From: Mercurialis annua
Taxonomy: Eukaryota > Streptophyta > Magnoliopsida > Malpighiales > Euphorbiaceae
Assembly (NCBI RefSeq): GCF_937616625.2
Contig: NC_065576.1
Location: 9,736,501 to 9,800,500 of the forward strand
DNA: 64,000 bases
Direction: 5' to 3'
Shown here: piece after piece, positions 47,351 through 58,800 of the stretch
How positions within the stretch are numbered: the first letter of the stretch is position 1
Layout of the letters: each line of letters starts with the position of its first letter
Position numbers and translations under genes: made by a program
Notes under the pieces: generated by a model
Database searches by the model: none
What the model was told of the DNA's origin: nothing
What the model saw: the letters and a program-made list of their open reading frames with translations, nothing else

Positions 47351-48168
47351 AAATTTTAAGTTGGAACCTCCAAGGTCTGGGGAATCCTTGGACGGTACGG
47401 GCGCTCAAATTTTTTATTCAATCTAATTCCCCAAATATTTTCTTTTTAATGGAAACCAAGCTTACCCGGGGTGAGTTCGGCTACATTTGTAGAAGTTTTG
47501 GTTCGTATTACTCTTTTATTATTGATTCTTATGGTATGAGAGGTGGTCTGGCTTTATTCTGGAGCAAAAATCTTGATGTTACAGTTGATGATTTTTCTGA
47601 TAACCATATTGTGTTTTCGGTTATAGACGCTATGAGGGATGATCATTGGAAGGGAGTGGGAGTGTATGGTTGGCCTGAAGGACAAAATAAACATCTTACT
47701 TGCTCTCTTTTGAAACGTTTATGTGAAGATAGGAGCTGTCCTACGGTGGTGTTTGGTGATTTTAATTTATTTTTGTACAATTACGAGAAACAAGGGGGTG
47801 TGATTAGAGACCAGCGAGAGATGGATGAGTTTCGGTCAACTGTTGATGATTGTGGGGTGGCGGATATGGGGTTTGAAGGTCATTCTTTCACCTGGACAAA
47901 TAGGAGAGCGGGGGATCAACTTATTCAAATAAGATTGGATCGTTTTCTGGCTAATTCTAAATGGCAGGAATTGTTTTTGGATTGGCAGGTTTCTCATCTT
48001 GCTCGTCAACAATCAGACCATTGTCCCATCATTTTATGTACCAAGGTGGAAAATCAAAGAATTGTCTCGAAACCTTTTCGATTCGAACCAATGTGGATGC
48101 GTCAAGACGGATTCGATGACTGTGTTGTGCAAGCTTGGGGGTACGGGGTCGCGAAAATGGTGACGTAA
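47347..48168 (+). pseudogene. LINE B ORF2, endonuclease domain
   Basis: The AP-type endonuclease nicks target DNA to prime reverse transcription. It begins MKILSWNLQGLGNPWTVRAL, with Asn of SWNLQG, Glu of METKL, GDFNLFL, SFTWTN and SDHCPII all in place, so the catalytic set looks complete (about 240 residues). A frameshift between about 48135 and 48168 moves the reading to the next frame, which carries the reverse transcriptase. Confidence 0.9.
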
Positions 48169-49694
48169 TGGCTAAACTTCAAGATTGTGGGAGTTGCTTA
48201 AAGGATTGGGCTTACATGAACATTGGCAGTATTCGTAAGCAGTTAAAAACAAAAATGGAAGCTCTTAAAGTTTTGCAGGTTAGTGACGGGGAGGAGGCTC
48301 ATAATGGAGTGGTCATTGAATTACAGGCGGAGATTAACGAGCTTCTCCTAAGGGAGGAGATGATGTGGAAACAACGCTCAAGAGCGGACTGGTTTCAGAG
48401 CGGGGATAGAAATACCAAATTCTTCCACCAAAAAGCATCAAATAGAAAGAAAAATAATTCGATTTTTCGAATTAAAGATGAGATGGATGTATGGCAGAGT
48501 GGCGAGGGTGTGAAGAGAGTGGCTATTAACTATTTCCAGAAGATTTTTGGTTCTTCTATCCCTACGGATCAAGAGGAAGTCTATGATTGTATTGATTCGG
48601 CTATTTCTGATGTGCAGGCTGCAGCGTTGATCAGTCCATTCAGCTCAGAAGAGATAGTTCAGGCGCTTAAGCAAATGGGCCCGACTAAGGCTCCAGGTCC
48701 GGATGGTATGTCGACTTTGTTTTATAGCAAGCATTGGAATGTTGTGGGCTCAGATGTGGTCTCTTGTGTTAAAAAATTCTTCGTGAATGGTGTTATGCCG
48801 AATAACATGAATCATACAGACATTGTTTTAATTCCAAAGGTTGCTAAGCCTTCGTCAATGAAAGATTTTCGGCCTATTAGCGTGTGTAATGTCATTTACA
48901 AGCTGATTTCGAAGACTTTGGCAAACATATTGAAGCAAGTGTTGTCCTCTGTTATCCATGAGTCACATAGTGCTTTTGTCCTTGGACGGCTTATCACTGA
49001 TAATGCCTTGGTAGCGTTTGAGATGTTCCATTCCATGTCAAAAAGGTCGAGGAGCAGAAGAGGGTCGATTGCGGTTAAGCTCGATATGAGCAAGGCTTAC
49101 GATAGAGTAGAGTGGTCATTTATTGAAGGCGTGATGAGAAAGATGAAGTTTCCGGACCATTTTATCCGTTTAGTTATGGCATGTATTGAATTTGTATCCT
49201 TTTCAGTCATGATAAACGGGCAACCGAGTGGATTTATTCGGCCTCAGCGTAGATTGCGTCAGGGGGATCCCCTCTCGCGGTATTTGTTTCTATTCTGCAT
49301 GGAGGGATTTTCAGCTTTGCTTCGGAAGGGAGAGGGAAGTGGAATGTTGACGGGAGGGAAGGTGTGTAGAGGGGGTCCGACTATTAATCACCTATTTTTC
49401 GCGGACGATAGTATTCTTTTTGCCAAGGCTACGGTTCAAGAATGTAGGTACATTAAGGAGGTTATCAGGTTATTCGAAAGGGCTTCGGGCCAAGTAGTTA
49501 ATTTCAAAAAATCTGAAATGTTCTTTAGTTCGGGTACTCAGCCATTGTTGCGTGGTGAAATAGGCAATATATTGGAGGTGCGTGAAGTAGGACACTTTCA
49601 AAGGTACTTGGGAATGCCTACGATGATTGGGAGATCAAAAAAGCCTATCTTTGCGTTCCTTTGCGATAGAATTCATAAAAGGATGGATGGTTGA
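48135..49694 (+). pseudogene. LINE B ORF2, reverse transcriptase domain
   Basis: About 510 codons in a continuous frame. Landmarks are APGPDGMSTLFY, LIPKVAKPSSMKDFRPISV, VKLDMSKAYDRVEW (first catalytic Asp), RQGDPLSRYLF and FADDSILF (active-site Asp pair) near 49399-49422, then FQRYLGMPT. A TGA at 49692-49694 interrupts KRMDG*NESF, where the family has Trp, so a single G-to-A change explains it. The domain copies the RNA at the nicked target. Confidence 0.92.
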
Positions 49695-50972
49695 AATGAG
49701 TCCTTTTTATCAAAAGCGGGGCATGAAGTGTTAATCAAGTCGGTTATTCAATCTATTCCTACGTATATTATGAGTTGTTTTGCATTACCCATTTCGGTTT
49801 GCAATGATTTGCAAAGTTCTACTGCGAGATTTTATTGGAGTGGTGTGGAGGATAAACAGAAGATTTCTTCAGTGAGTTGGAACAAGATCTGTAAAGCCAA
49901 AAAACACGGGGGATTGGGTTTCAGAAATCTTCGAGACTTCAACTTAGCTATGTTAGCTAAGCAAGTATGGCGATTGTTTCAATTTCCTGATTCTTTATGT
50001 GGGAAAGTTTTTAAAGCCAAGTATTATCCTAATGTGGATGTGCTCCATTCACCGGTTTCTCGGAGAGCAAGCTTTGTTTGGCAGAGTTTTGTTAAAGGTA
50101 GGAAGGTGCTGATGGAGGGGCTCGCTTGGCGCATAGGAAATGGCCAATCCGTGGTGGTTAAAAATGATAAATGGATCACTAATTCTTGCTTTATGAGACC
50201 GATTGGAACTGTGAATGTCTCTGATGATTGTCGAGTTAGTTCGTTCATTGACGCATGCAGTAAGAGTTGGGATGTGAATAGGGTGAGGCAAGCTTTCTCA
50301 GAAGATGATGCCCATAATATTTTGCAGATTCCAATAAGCTATCGGCTGCCGCCTGACAAATTGTTTTGGCCTCATACCAAAACGGGGTGCTTTAATGTTA
50401 AGTCTGCTTATTATGTTGTGGCTAAAATGGGTAGAATGGATGAAGCTGGCTCTTCTAGAGGTGTTGATAATTCAGATATATGGAAACACATTTGGAAAGT
50501 CCCTATTCTTTCAAAAGTAAAACATTTCCTGTGGCGGATCTCTCACAACACGTTGGCTTGTAACGCGAACTTGGTTAAGAAACAGATCCCTGTGTCGGAT
50601 TTATGTCCTCGATGTTTTGGCGAGGTGGAAACGGACATTCACTGTTTAAAGGACTGTGAGGTGGTGAGAGGTATGTGGCTTCTTTCGCCGCTCAGTCTGA
50701 GAGTTGATAGGTATCGGTGTGAATCTTTGGAGGAGTGGATTCTGATTATGTGCAATTCGCTAATGTGTGATGAGTTGCAGCTATTCATCATGTCATTATG
50801 GACGATCTGGAATGACCGAAACAACATCGTCTTTGAGAATAACAGACTCCCTTTGTCATTGTTATTTAGAGGCATCCCTTCTATGTTGGAGACCGGAAAT
50901 AGTGTGAAGCAAAGACAGGTGGAGAGTAATAGAGAAGTTCACAAATGGATTCCCCCACCGGTGACAGTTTAA
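49695..50972 (+). pseudogene. LINE B ORF2, connection and zf-RVT domain
   Basis: It continues in frame after the TGA with NESFLSKAGHEVLIKSVIQ, then GGLGFRNLRDFNLAMLAKQ, and the zinc-binding zf-RVT block with LCPRCFGEVETDIHCLKDC. A TAA at 50970-50972 then stops the frame just before the RNase H domain. All expected Cys and His are present. Confidence 0.9.
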
Positions 50973-51428
50973 AAGATTAATTCTGATGCAGCGATTTCGG
51001 TTGAAAGGAAGTTAGCCGTGCTGAGTGCTGTCTGTAGGGATTCGGAAGGGGCGGTGATACGCAGTGGTGTGTCCGTATTATCTGCATGTGTTAATGCAGA
51101 GGTAGCTGAAATTAAAGCTGTCCATTTTGGACTTTGTCTGTCAAAGGAGCTGAGTTTCGATAGGGTTGTGTGTGAAATGGATGCGTTGAATGTGGCAAAT
51201 AGGCTAAGAAAGCCTTGTGATGCTGCTGACTATATCCAGGCTGTGGTGGAGGACTGTGTGGCTGAAGCTGCAGGTCGTGAAGTGAGTTTTCAGTATGCAA
51301 ACCGCTCTTGTAACCAAATGGCTCATGCTTTAGCCAAATGGGGTATTTTCTTTGGTAGGGATTGCGCTTTTGATGGTCGTGTGCCGTATCCGGTTAATGA
51401 ACTTGTAACCGTTTCTAATCATTAATAA
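50973..51428 (+). pseudogene. LINE B ORF2, plant-type RNase H domain
   Basis: It reads on after the TAA in the same frame: KINSDAAISVERK (first Asp), NAEVAEIKAVHFGL (Glu), VCEMDALNV (Asp) and CNQMAHALAKWG to a stop near 51425. This matches the RVT_3 RNase H carried by one group of plant L1 elements, which removes the RNA from the hybrid. With the two stops and the frameshift, ORF2 is not translatable as one protein. Confidence 0.88.
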
Positions 51429-51460
51429 AGCGTTATCTATTGATTCTCAAAAAAAAAAAT

Positions 51461-51867
51461 TAAAATATAAACAAAAAAATTTAAAAAGGTGGAGTATTTC
51501 TGAATGATGAAACTTAAACAAAATAAATAATAAGAACAAATTCTCTGATCAATACATATTTTTATTTTATGGATTTAAATTTCACGCAATTATATTTATT
51601 TATTTATTTAAATTATATTTCTTTTATTATAAACATAAATAAAAAGAAATAAATTATATTTTGTTGTGTTACTCAAGGTTTAATATAGAAATTAAAGTAA
51701 AAAGGACCCACCAAAACCAATATATAACTCCTAAATCCCATTACATTCTTTTTTGTGGAGGCAATTAGAGGTATTTATATATTTCTTTGGAAATAAAAAA
51801 AGAATTCAACATATGTGGTCCGATAATTCAACATATGTGGTCCATTGCAATTTACATCACTTTCATT
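51461..51867. other. AT-rich intergenic DNA
   Basis: No gene or repeat ends seen. It contains a short duplicated phrase CAACATATGTGGTCC (51806 and 51827). Confidence 0.45.
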
Positions 51868-53026
51868 GGGAAAAGGTACAAAAATGACCCTCATGTATAC
51901 TCCGTATCTCTTGTTAGCACCTCATGTATTTTTGATTTCAAATATGACCTTAACGTTGTAAAAAAGTATCAAAAAAACACAACAAATTAACAGAAGTTTA
52001 TTTTACCGTTAAATGTGTGACGTGGCAATATATTTATACACATAAGCATTAAATTAATTTGACACATCATCGTTAAAAAATGATGAATTATAATACTCCT
52101 AATTAACATAAACTAAATTAACATAAACTGTCCCTAATTAACATAAAGTACCCTAGACTAATCCTAAGAACTTAACATCCGCTGCCACCTTCAGCATATG
52201 AGATCCACCTTTCCTAAGCTGGGTACGAAATTATTGTTCTTCATTCCAAAACAATAACTTTGAGTAATTAATTAAGCAGAGGGAATAAACATTAAAAGAA
52301 CCAAAACTAAAATTAAATTGAGGCAACTCTTCTCATGCCCATGATTCGACGAAGCAGCGGCGATGGTCATTTCTTTTAAGCTAGGTGTTAAGATAGCGGC
52401 GGCGGTCATTTTTTTAACCCTTTTACCTAATCCCAGTAGCCACTATCTCGCCTCCGCCTCCATCTTGGTCGAATTCAACAAAGCCAGCAAACCCAAAGAA
52501 TTTGCAACAAACGGCTTCGTCTTCTTCGTCACCTGATTAGCATTAAACTCCGACAGCGGCTTCGTCTTCTTCGTCAGTAGTAGCGACTTTGTCAGAAAGA
52601 ACAAATTTGCAGCAAACAGTGTTGGTGATGTTGTGTTAAGAAATCAAGGCATATACAAGAAATCAAGGCATAAACAATCAAAGGACCATTATCTTTAATT
52701 GAAGGTGGAGTAATTTGATAAAGGTTGAGCTCATGTGTTGAAGGTGGCGGCAGATGTAGATTAGGTTAATTAAGATTCATTTAGGTTTTTTAATTATTGT
52801 TATATTAGTTATTTTTTTGGTGATGATGTGTCAAATTAATTTATTGCTTATGTGTGTAAATAAACTGCCACATCACACCTTTAACGGTAAAATAAACATC
52901 TGTTAATTTGTTGTGTTTTTTTGCTACTTTTTTACAACGTCGGGGTCATATTTGAGATCCGAAATACATAAGGTGCTAACAAGAGATACGGGGTATACAT
53001 GAGGGTCATTTTTGCACCTTTTCCCC
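51868..53026. mobile_element. Mutator-like element with about 215-bp terminal inverted repeats
   Basis: Left arm starting GGGAAAAGGTACAAAAATGA and right arm ending in its inverse run to about 52080 and from about 52800. A perfect 9-bp duplication ACTTTCATT lies at 51859-51867 and 53027-53035. The 700 bases between the arms are less AT-rich and include a stretch (52330-52640) with repeated GGCTTCGTCTTCTTCGTC and GCGGCGGCGG, looking more like coding DNA than like transposon DNA. Confidence 0.88.
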
Positions 53027-53035
53027 ACTTTCATT

Positions 53036-53429
53036 TTATTGTTAAGTCATTCCTATTAGAGAACAGCGTAAAAGGACCATGATCACATGAAAGGTTCTGC
53101 AATTTTCACTTTCTTAGAAAAAAATGTACTTCTAACTTTAGTTTTCTGTAATTCTATACTTGCTATTTTTAGCTTAATTATTGATCTTTTATTTCATATA
53201 TCCATCCACAATTCTTATTTTGTTTTGTAACTCATTCATGCCATGAGGATATGTTTAGATATTTTTCTTATGCCATGATGTATATTTTCATAAAAAATAA
53301 TTATTTTGTCTATTTTTATAGACGGAAAAAGTAATTTTTATATTTGCAGACCACTTTACTTTAGTATGTTGGAAATATTTACATCGATCAAGAAAATTTG
53401 TAGACGAAATATTGGTTTCTTTTAGCAAA
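53036..53429. other. AT-rich intergenic DNA
   Basis: No feature recognised. Confidence 0.45.
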
Positions 53430-53810
53430 TTAAGTTGAGGTCCCTAAGGTACACAATAATTAACAGTTTGATACCTTTTGTTTCAAAAGTCTATTTGATG
53501 GTCTTTCAGTTTTAATTCTGTTAACTAAAAGACATTTCCGTTAATTTGAGTGACTAAATCTTAACGGAACTAAAACTAAGGGACCAAATTTTTCAAAAGT
53601 AAGGTATCAAATCGTTTAATTAAATAAAAAGCGAGGGACCAAACCGTTCATGAAATTAAAGATGGGATCGCAAATCGTTTAAAAGTAAATGTCAAAATTA
53701 ACAAAGAGGTTTAAAAGTTAACAGAACTGAAACTGAGAGACCATTAAATAGATTTTTAAAATAAGAAATATTAAACTGTTAATTATAACATATTTCAGAT
53801 AACTCAAAAT
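53430..53810. mobile_element. Fold-back element or MITE
   Basis: AACAGTTTGATACCTTTTGT through TTCTGTTAAC (about 53460-53525) is inverted at about 53718-53785 (GTTAACAGAACTGAAACTGA through AATATTAAACTGTT). The arms are about 70 bases. Ends and target duplication were not fixed. Confidence 0.45.
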
Positions 53811-55083
53811 AATTTGTTTTTTTTTTCTGATGAAAGTAGTTTATCGTTATGGACGAAGCAAAACATAATTTCTTTCTTTTTCCCAGCTTTCATTCTCTTT
53901 CATTATTGCAGCAACAAGTTAGTGTATTTATTGGCATCAACAATAATTCACCACATGGCGCTCATGAAATGAAACTGCACAGTCGAAGAAGATGACATGC
54001 ATTGATTGGTGCAAGTTGGTGGTCCTTTAATAATCAAACTTATAGGCCAACATCATTTTCTGCTACTCAAAAGAAGAGAATCCATACATATGATTCATAA
54101 TTATATGCACCTTGTAGTTGGCAAAACAATGGCACCAATCTTCAGACTTTTATTTTCTCTTATATAAACAAATAAAATTGCTTTTCATGATGTGGCAAGA
54201 TTGGATTGTCCTATAAATTGAATTTCGTTTAAAATTATTGTTTATAATTTTGAAATATCATATCTGAATTCAAAAATTAAAATTTCGTGATAAAACTGGT
54301 TAAACATACGGACCACATCACCTCTTAATAAATAAAATATCCACGTTATACTTCTATTCTTGTTTCTTAAAAGATTTTTTGATCAAATTTCATTAAATAA
54401 CAATCGGTGATGAGAAAATTAAAGTTCAATAACAATTTTTTAAAAATAATTTTGAATATCCTTCTCTAAATTAGACCAAGTTTAGTAATCTTTAATGTTT
54501 TTAAACCTGATAAAGAGAATTAATGGAACTTTTGGGATCATGAATGTTTAACATTCGGATTTTATCTGGCAGGCTAGCTTAATATTTAAGTCTGATGGTG
54601 CTAAAAACCATATTTTTTTAATTTTCTAAAAATCTATCCAAATCTATTAATTATTATAACTATTCCAATTTGATCATCCGTTCGAAATTTATTTAATTTT
54701 TAAAATCAATTTAATTGTATTTATGTGATATATACCAATTTATTCGTTTAATTATTTCAATTTAATTTTATCCAATACGATATTTGTCTAACACACTAGT
54801 TTTGTTTTTTTTTTAAAGATATGATTTCATGTATATCAGCTTGCCTTTGAGCAAAGTTTTGATAAAGTGGATTGAAGATTATGTTTATAATTGGTAAAAG
54901 AAATGGACATATTGAAATGTGTAGGAAAGTTGCCTACCCTATTTTTGTAATGTTTTGAATGCTTTTCCACAGACATTGGATAAATTCGTATCCCCTTGCA
55001 TGTGATTTCTGTGTCTTTTGGTTAGGTTGTGTCCATCATGTGTACCTGAAAATCTGTTCATTATTTTTCACTTCTAATATATA
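53811..55083. other. AT-rich intergenic DNA
   Basis: No gene. A 61-codon open frame at 54959 has no domain. Confidence 0.45.
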
Positions 55084-55342
55084 CTCCCTCGGTCCCAATA
55101 GAGTTGTCCACTTTAACTTTAAAAAAAGTGATCACTGTTTATGAATTCTATAAAATTTTCCTTACTTTTCTTATCATAGCCCTATTTAATATAAAGTCTA
55201 CTTGCAATTTACTCTTTAGTGGATTTTAAATAGGAATAGTATAGGAAAATAGAGTATAAAATTAGTTACTTTTTGAATGTGGATAAGAGTTTTGGGACAA
55301 AAAAAATTCTCAAAGTGGACAACTCTATTTGGACGGAGAAAG
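55084..55342. mobile_element. Stowaway-type MITE
   Basis: Begins CTCCCTCGGTCCCAATAGAG and ends in its inverse (CTCTATTTGGACGGAGAAAG), with TA on both sides (55082-55083 and 55343-55344). About 259 bases, non-coding, with 45-base arms. These ends are typical of Tc1/mariner MITEs in plants. Confidence 0.88.
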
Positions 55343-55344
55343 TA

Positions 55345-55977
55345 AGTGTTAATAATTTAAGTTAAAAGTTCTAATTAAAACTTGGAATAGAGCTTTACCA
55401 TCTGCAAAATGAGTTGGTAAGATATTTTTTTTATTTTTTATGAATATTTTAATTTAAATTGGATCGCGAGTTCAATCTATATTCAGATATACAACTGTTT
55501 AGAATTTAAATATAGAGTTTTAATTTTCGTAAAAAAATTACCTTCCTCGAATGACGATTAATTTGAATATAAGACAATCAAAGATGTCGTTTTATAGTTA
55601 AAACTCATTTAAGAGGTTGTAATTTCTTTAATAAAATAATTAAAATCTCCGATTAATAAATATTACATATAATTATAATTAAATTAATTTTTTTTAATTT
55701 TTTTTAAATTAAAATTAAGTGTGTTTTATTATTTAAATTTTATAATTTAATTACACCACGTGTCATACTATTACACAAAAAAATTATAATTCTACTCGAC
55801 AAATTCAGTTCGTCTATTTTTTTTTATTTAGGCATGCCTACATGAATCACAATACATTCTTACCCATTAATTTTTTATATTTTATTATATTTATGAAGTT
55901 GTTTACATCATAATTTTGTTTTATTATAAGCCCAATACAAAAGCTAAGCCCATAAAGTGATTTATTCCAAAACTAGC
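55345..55977. other. AT-rich intergenic DNA
   Basis: No feature recognised. Confidence 0.45.
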
Positions 55978-56707
55978 GGCTAATAATCACCCACGGCCCC
56001 TGACTTTAGGGATACCTTACGACAAATCCCCTGATAAAAAAAACGATCAGTAAACCCCCTAATTTTTATGGCGGCGCTCGCTAAACCCTTTTTGGACGAA
56101 AATACCCCTGGCGCCGTCCTTTTTGGTCAACTGACATTCAAAAAAAAAAAAAAATCTGACAGCGCCACGTCAGCTGACACGTCATCGAAAATTCATAAAA
56201 AATTAAAACACCTAAAATATCCCCATATTTAATTAAAAAATAAATAAAATAACTCAACTCTATCTAACCCAAGAACAGATCTGAGTATGACCGGAAAATT
56301 TTCCGGTCATCTCGGAGAAGATGACCGGAAAATTTTCCGGCGGTGGTCGGGCGGTGGGTTGGTCGGGTGGCGGTGGTTGGGTCGGTTAATTAAATGGTTT
56401 AGATTGGGTTGATTTATTTTATTTTTGTCTTTTTCTAAATTAAATTAGGGGTATTTTGGGTGTTTAAAATTTTTATGGTATTTTGCTGACGTGGCAGCTG
56501 ATGTGGCGCCGTCAGATTTGTTTTTTTTTTTCAAAAAAATGACAGTTGACTGAAAAAACGGCGCCAGGGGTATTTTCGTCATATTTGGGGTTTAGGGGGT
56601 TTAGCGAGCGCCGCCACAAAGATTAGGGGGTTTACTGATCGTTTTTTTTATCAGGGGGTTTGTCGTAAGGTACCCCTAAAGTCAGGGGCCGTGGGTGATT
56701 ATTAGCC
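55978..56707. mobile_element. Fold-back Mutator element with nested palindrome
   Basis: Ends GGCTAATAATCACCCACGGC and inverse GCCGTGGGTGATTATTAGCC. A perfect 9-bp duplication AAAACTAGC lies at 55969-55977 and 56708-56716. The arms continue with good pairing to about 56275 and from about 56400, so almost the whole 730 bases are one inverted repeat. The short loop holds a perfect 24-base palindrome at 56287-56310 (core GGAAAATTTTCC) and a second copy of most of it at 56320-56340. Confidence 0.92.
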
Positions 56708-56716
56708 AAAACTAGC

Positions 56717-57330
56717 CTTGTTGGGCTTCATAATTGGTTATCAAACATGGCTTCTTTAAATAAATACTTATAAAAAAATAAAATATTTTTAAAAATATAT
56801 CATTAATTTTTTAAAAAAAAATATAATTCTACCTTTTTTTTAAAAAAAACTTTTCTTATTCTAAGAAAATACCTTTTTAATCTAATAATTATAACTTTGA
56901 TTAACCAACGGTATACTCATAGGTTACTAATCATATACTAAAAAATAATTCATGTTTTAAATACATAATTTATGGTTACTAAAAAATTAATAACGATAGA
57001 CTAAAAATTAATTAACTATAAATTTATCAGCGGTGTTTACTCACGATTCACTAACGAAATCCTAAAAACAAAATTATTAATTTTTTTAAAATGTACAGTT
57101 TGTTTAAAATACTCAATTTAAATTTGCCAACGGTTAACTAACGATTTACTGACGATAAATTCAAAATAATTTTTAGTAGAAATTTACCAACGGTTAACCC
57201 AACGATTACTAACAATGTACTAAACATAAAATTATCGGTGTACCATTAGTAAACCACTGGTTCATCAACAAACCACTACAGATACACAAGTGAATAAAAA
57301 TTACATTAAAAAATCAAGAGCATCATTGTA
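56717..57330. other. AT-rich intergenic DNA
   Basis: The phrase ACTAACGATTTACT / CCAACGGTTAAC is loosely repeated at 56905-57260, with a period near 65 bases. No coding sequence. Confidence 0.4.
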
Positions 57331-57574
57331 GTAGAGTTGGACATGGGCCGGGTCAGCCTATGAACCGGCCTGGAACTGATCAAACCCGGAACCGAATTAA
57401 AACCGGCCCGAAACCGTAGAAAGGGCGGCTCCGGGCCGGTTCCGAATTTGTTGAACCGTGAACCGGCGGTTCCGGGTCGGAACCGGCGGTTCAAGGGCCG
57501 TACCCGTTGATAAAAGATATATATTATATCTTTTTCATATAATATATTTTTTTCAATAAAATATATGTTATATT
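57331..57574. mobile_element. hAT-like element, left part only
   Basis: Starts TAGAGTTGGACATGGGCCG, much like the outer shell end at 19560, and continues with GGAACCGG-rich arms. An LTR begins at 57575 and no right end is visible. Confidence 0.45.
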
Positions 57575-58800
57575 TGTAATATCCCGTATTTTTCTGTCAT
57601 GGTTTCGTTGTGTTTCCGACTTAATTTCGAATTATTAATGGTGGACTTAGCAAGTGTGAAACTTTAATTGGGGTTAGAGTTGTATCTTGTATGTGTCGCA
57701 TGTGTCGTGTGAGTTTTCGATGGCGAATTGATTAGTATCCGGATTATAATCGATGTTGAGTTCGTGTGCCTTCTGAATCTGACATGTTTTGATAAAACAT
57801 CCATATCTCCCAATTGCACCGTTGGATCAGTCTCATCTTTGGATATGCTGTGCACAACAAAACGTTGATCGTTGGATCAAAATTGGAAACACGATGGATT
57901 GCACGATCGTGCACTCAAGTTCACAAATGTCCACTTGTCTGTACAGTGCACGAACGTGCAATTTGGTGCACGAACGTGCACTGTGCTGTTGCGAGAATTC
58001 AGGCCTTTAAATAGACATGTTACGTTTTTAAACCCTATTTTTCATATTCTATTGTTTTCTATCAACCCTAGCCGACTTCCTTACCCTCAAACACTCTGAA
58101 ACATTCTACCATCATCCCTTATCATTAGCTTTTGGATTCGGTAAGTAATTCACATCTTTTCCTTCATTTTTCATTCGATATCGTCAATAACGTTTTTAAT
58201 TTGTATCTTGTTTTTTCCAGCTTCAATATGAGTTGGGTTTCCTCATTACATCAGTAGACTCCATTCTTGTTAATCCTTACGCTTTGGGATTGATACGGTA
58301 CGTTCTATCTTTCGTTTTATCGTTGTTTCGAGTTATCGTTGTTGTGAGTTTACACTATCAAATTCTGATTTATTTTGGGCATGATTATTCTGATGTTAGG
58401 CCTTATTTGTAGGTTATATCGAAGCTATATCATCTCTGGAATTTCTTCAACCCGTTTCTTTTGACGGTATGTTGAATCTTTCATACCCTTACGTCGAATC
58501 GTTGCTATTTCTCTTATTCTTTGGCTGCCTTTTCTGGATTGTACTGTCGTTTCATATGCTGAGTTCTTTTGTGGGTCTTTTGGTTTGAGATCCCAATCTC
58601 GTATGGGTCATATTGATTAGGTTATAATTGTAGCGGTGGTTTGGCTCGTTCTACTGTTTTTACTCGTATTTATAATCTTTCGAAAATGAAGCGTGTTAAT
58701 ATAAGAGCGTGTTGTACCCTTGTCCTTTCAAACTCCTTTATTTTGACTTTGACAATCAATTATGAGTGATCTAATCTTGTTTATTAGTGTATAGGAACTC
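57575..58800 (+). mobile_element. Gypsy-like LTR, 5' part
   Basis: TGTAATATCCCG at 57575 is a good LTR start. A TATA-like CCTTTAAATAGAC lies at about 58004-58016. Two GTGCACGAACGTGCA units (57945-57980) and a variant GTGCACGATC-type unit (57897-57912) precede it. Downstream are splice-like and pyrimidine-rich phrases. The right limit is unclear. Confidence 0.55.
57897..57981. repeat. GTGCACGAACGTGCAC-type palindromes
   Basis: Three units near 57900, 57946 and 57966 resemble the array at 36351-36511. They lie 30 to 100 bases upstream of the TATA-like motif. Confidence 0.8.

Larger units (their letters stand above)
45870..51460 (+). mobile_element. L1-type LINE B with RNase H, nearly full length
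   Basis: A 5' leader with a Y-rich start (about 45873), ORF1 (46034-47350), ORF2 (47347-51425) and a short 3' UTR ending in an A-run at 51449-51459 are all present. The flanks share AAAATATAA (about 45862-45871 and 51463-51472), a possible target duplication. Only about five lesions are seen in 5.5 kb, so the element is much younger than LINE A or C. Confidence 0.9.
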
